A DNA stretch of 34,372 bases from Bacteriovoracaceae bacterium (GTDB taxonomy: Bacteria > Bdellovibrionota > Bacteriovoracia > Bacteriovoracales > Bacteriovoracaceae), in contig CANFVK010000011.1 of assembly GCA_947450475.1 (NCBI GenBank), forward strand, positions 1-34,372, written 5' to 3'. The position numbers and the translations under genes are program-made. Below the pieces are notes generated by a model, which was not told the origin of the DNA, ran no database searches, and saw nothing but the letters and a program-made list of their open reading frames with translations. Of the stretch, positions 32,585 through 34,372 are shown piece after piece (within the stretch, counting starts at the first letter, position 1; each line of letters opens with the position of its first letter).

Positions 32585-33165
32585 TAAAATTTAAACCCTT
32601 TTATAAAACCAAGTAACTCTTTAGAACAACTTGATTTTCCATTAACAAAAACTTGGATTTTAAAAACGGCTTTTTTGTCATGTAAAAAGAAAAAAGATTG
32701 GCACCCTTCATATTTATTATGCTTATCTGGACAGGAACCAGGTTTTCTTGATTCATCTGTAAAATAACTTAGAACTTTTAATTCCACCTTCCTATCGAAC
32801 TCTTGAACCAATTGAGGTGGATTAGTAGTAAGACAATTTTGCTTTTTAGTTATCTGTCCAACGTATGGAGTAGGAATTGACTCAAAAGATTTAAGTAGTA
32901 AAAAAAAATTATTTTTTACATATGCCTCAGCCTTTTCAGGTAAAATTGGATAGAGCACTTCCAGATTGATAATTAAATTTCTAACACCAAGCTTCAATGA
33001 AATAAAATTTCTCTCACCGTCATTGCTACTTTCGGAATTCAAAACTTTAACATCTTTACTACTGGAATGCTCTAGGTTAACCACCCGCAAATTTTCATCA
33101 AGGGTAATTGAATATAATGGAAAGCTATAAAGAATAAACAATATCAAAAAAAAATTTTTCTTCAT
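32584..33165 (-). CDS. Small exported protein of unknown function
   Basis: I do not recognise this 193-residue protein. The signal peptide MKKNFFLILFILYSFPLYSI is clear. The mature part has a strand-rich N-terminal half (NFISLKLGVRNLIINLEVLY) and four to five cysteines in the second half (KKQNCLTT, PGSCPDKH, YEGCQSFF, KSSCSKEL), which would suit disulphides. It overlaps the upstream lipoprotein gene by four bases and the downstream sulfatase-like gene by one, so all three are translated together, which implies a common process. Confidence 0.72.
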   Translation of the reverse strand: MKKNFFLILFILYSFPLYSITLDENLRVVNLEHSSSKDVKVLNSESSNDGERNFISLKLGVRNLIINLEVLYPILPEKAEAYVKNNFFLLLKSFESIPTPYVGQITKKQNCLTTNPPQLVQEFDRKVELKVLSYFTDESRKPGSCPDKHNKYEGCQSFFFLHDKKAVFKIQVFVNGKSSCSKELLGFIKGFKF

Positions 33166-34220
33166 TTTATTTCACATTCAAAAAGCGAATTATCAATATA
33201 AGAATCAATTGGGAGTTCACTTGGAACAACCTTATGACGTACTAGCACTTTCTGCCATTCAACTAATAGTTCTTTACGAATATATGGACAGTCATAACTT
33301 TGTGGAAAATCCATTCCCATGAAATCCTCTTCTAACTGGATGCCCCTGGCACCTCTTATTTTTCTTTTATCCTTTGGGAGTGCTTTTTCCCAAACAATAA
33401 ATCGCGAATAAGTATTTAGAAGTTCTTTTAATTTTGAACGATTTTCTTTAAGGTAATTTGCATTAACAACCAACAATGCTTGACTTATTTCTGGATTAAT
33501 CCAATCAAGCGCCTTATATACCTGAAATTTATCTGGAAATTGCTCAATCATACTCCTAACTGTTGATAAATGAACATAAGAAGCATCTATTAAACCTCGC
33601 TCAAACGAAGAATACATTTTATCATCATCAATCTGATCAACAATTTTAACGTCTTTATATGGATCCAAACCTTCGCTGAGTAAAAACTCTTTCAATACAA
33701 TCAAATCTCCACCTGCTGACCTTCTGGCCCCAAAAGTTAACCCCTTCCAAGATTTTGGATTTTTAAGATCTATTCCACTTCTAAAAACCATTGCGTGGCC
33801 AGCCTTACCCTTTAAGTCATGCCCCGTTTCAGCTATGGCAATTAGTGGAATTTTTTTATGAACCATTTTTATAAAAGCAGTTTCACCTATCAATGCTGAG
33901 TCCGCCTTACCCAAAAGAACTAAATCAATCAACTCATCTCCTGTAGCTTTAGACCATTTTGAATCTATTTTTTCGGGTGCCTTTTCAACAAAATAAAAAT
34001 CGTTCTGTCGTATGTCTTTAGTTAGAAGTCTCACATTAAGCTGGTCTTTAAGCCAAGATTGACGATTATCCCATAATCTAAAAAATGTGCCTGTTCTTCC
34101 TCCTAAAAAAAAGCCGACATTAAAATTTTTATTTACAGTTGAATTCGAGGCAGCAGTATGGTGACCACAAGAAATGGCAAAGAAAATAACAAAGAAAATT
34201 TTTAATAAATTATTATACAT
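33162..34220 (-). CDS. NMT1/SsuA-like solute-binding lipoprotein
   Basis: This 352-residue predicted substrate-binding protein resembles those of ABC importers for small molecules (NMT1/THI5, SsuA, TauA or PhnD type). The signal peptide ends in AISC, with Cys18 as the lipidation site. The binding-protein fold is suggested by ELIDLVLLGKADSALIGETA, the second-lobe block SWKGLTFGARRSAGGDLIVL then KEFLLSEGLDP, and SSFERGLIDASYVHLSTVRS. The partner permease and ATPase are absent from the window. It is preceded by a sulfatase-type gene and followed, with overlaps, by a small exported protein and a sulfatase-like lipoprotein, a pairing that could suggest uptake or sensing of a compound released by the hydrolases. 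Confidence 0.75.
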   Translation of the reverse strand: MYNNLLKIFFVIFFAISCGHHTAASNSTVNKNFNVGFFLGGRTGTFFRLWDNRQSWLKDQLNVRLLTKDIRQNDFYFVEKAPEKIDSKWSKATGDELIDLVLLGKADSALIGETAFIKMVHKKIPLIAIAETGHDLKGKAGHAMVFRSGIDLKNPKSWKGLTFGARRSAGGDLIVLKEFLLSEGLDPYKDVKIVDQIDDDKMYSSFERGLIDASYVHLSTVRSMIEQFPDKFQVYKALDWINPEISQALLVVNANYLKENRSKLKELLNTYSRFIVWEKALPKDKRKIRGARGIQLEEDFMGMDFPQSYDCPYIRKELLVEWQKVLVRHKVVPSELPIDSYIDNSLFECEIK

Positions 34221-34227
34221 AACCTTT

Positions 34228-34372
34228 CTACCTCAAACACGCATCAGGAGAGACGATTCTCTTCGACAAATGATCCAGCAGAAGCGTCTTGTAATACATA
34301 ACTAGCTCTTCGTACTGAGTTGATAAATCAACCAACTCATCCGGGTCTTTTTGAATATTATATAACTTAAAC
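34228..34372 (-). CDS. C-terminus of a sulfatase-type protein (partial)
   Basis: This open reading frame runs off the window edge and leaves 47 codons before a TAG at 34228. Its visible start, FKLYNIQKDPDELVDLSTQY, matches the C-terminal block of sulfatases (usually written ELYDL-x-x-DP-x-E-x-x-NL), and a short helix follows. Seven bases separate it from the solute-binding lipoprotein gene, so it is part of the same operon. Nothing can be said about its active site. Confidence 0.65.
   Translation of the reverse strand, partial: FKLYNIQKDPDELVDLSTQYEELVMYYKTLLLDHLSKRIVSPDACLR

Overview
The window is about 34 kb of AT-rich bacterial chromosome with dense, mostly ordinary gene content. It carries many signal-peptide-bearing proteins of unknown function, LPS heptose genes, and a histone-H1-like/SWIB DNA-binding protein. 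I infer a Gram-negative bacterium, plausibly of the Bdellovibrio/Bacteriovorax lineage. That is a guess from gene style; no marker in the window proves it. I see no insertion sequence, prophage, CRISPR array or tRNA gene.

Left part (1-8654, all minus strand). The left edge holds what looks like the promoter and boxA leader of an rRNA operon whose 16S gene would lie outside the window. Next come pheT and pheS. Upstream of pheS is a 0.5 kb gene-free stretch that looks like a large structured RNA: it has its own sigma70-type promoter, a 17-bp pairing between its two ends, several internal hairpins and an intrinsic terminator. A run of envelope and housekeeping genes follows, given here in transcription order: lytic transglycosylase, cytidylate kinase (cmk), heptosyltransferase-like GT9, heptose-7-phosphate kinase and a DUF4416 protein.

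Centre-left (8823-20731). A YyaL/SSP411-type thioredoxin-domain protein is translationally coupled to a short family III CoA-transferase. A small hairpin-rich transcript candidate with a strong terminator follows. A methyltransferase and a YiiX-type cysteine hydrolase form a minus-strand pair. Two large exported proteins of unknown function share a C-terminal motif (IFE-x-I-S-x-R-Y) and flank a hotdog thioesterase. Then come an exported protein with a DKxEHFxG motif, a TPR protein and a NIF3-like protein.

Centre-right (20733-28093). A minus-strand proline operon encodes trifunctional-size PutA without the DNA-binding domain, ProC with a TTG start, and a DUF4442 hotdog protein. It diverges from a gene of unknown function whose promoter predicts a leaderless mRNA. 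The H1/SWIB protein has a lysine/alanine repeat tail encoded by 24- and 27-bp tandem units.

Right part (28346-34372). A GNAT-like protein, a monohaem cytochrome c and an unknown gene are followed by a cluster of two solute-binding-like proteins (one a lipoprotein), a small exported protein, a lipoprotein resembling a degenerate sulfatase, and the C-terminus of a second sulfatase at the window edge. No transporter permease or ATPase accompanies the binding proteins, which makes this the most unusual protein-coding locus here. The orphan RNA upstream of pheS is the best candidate for something undescribed.
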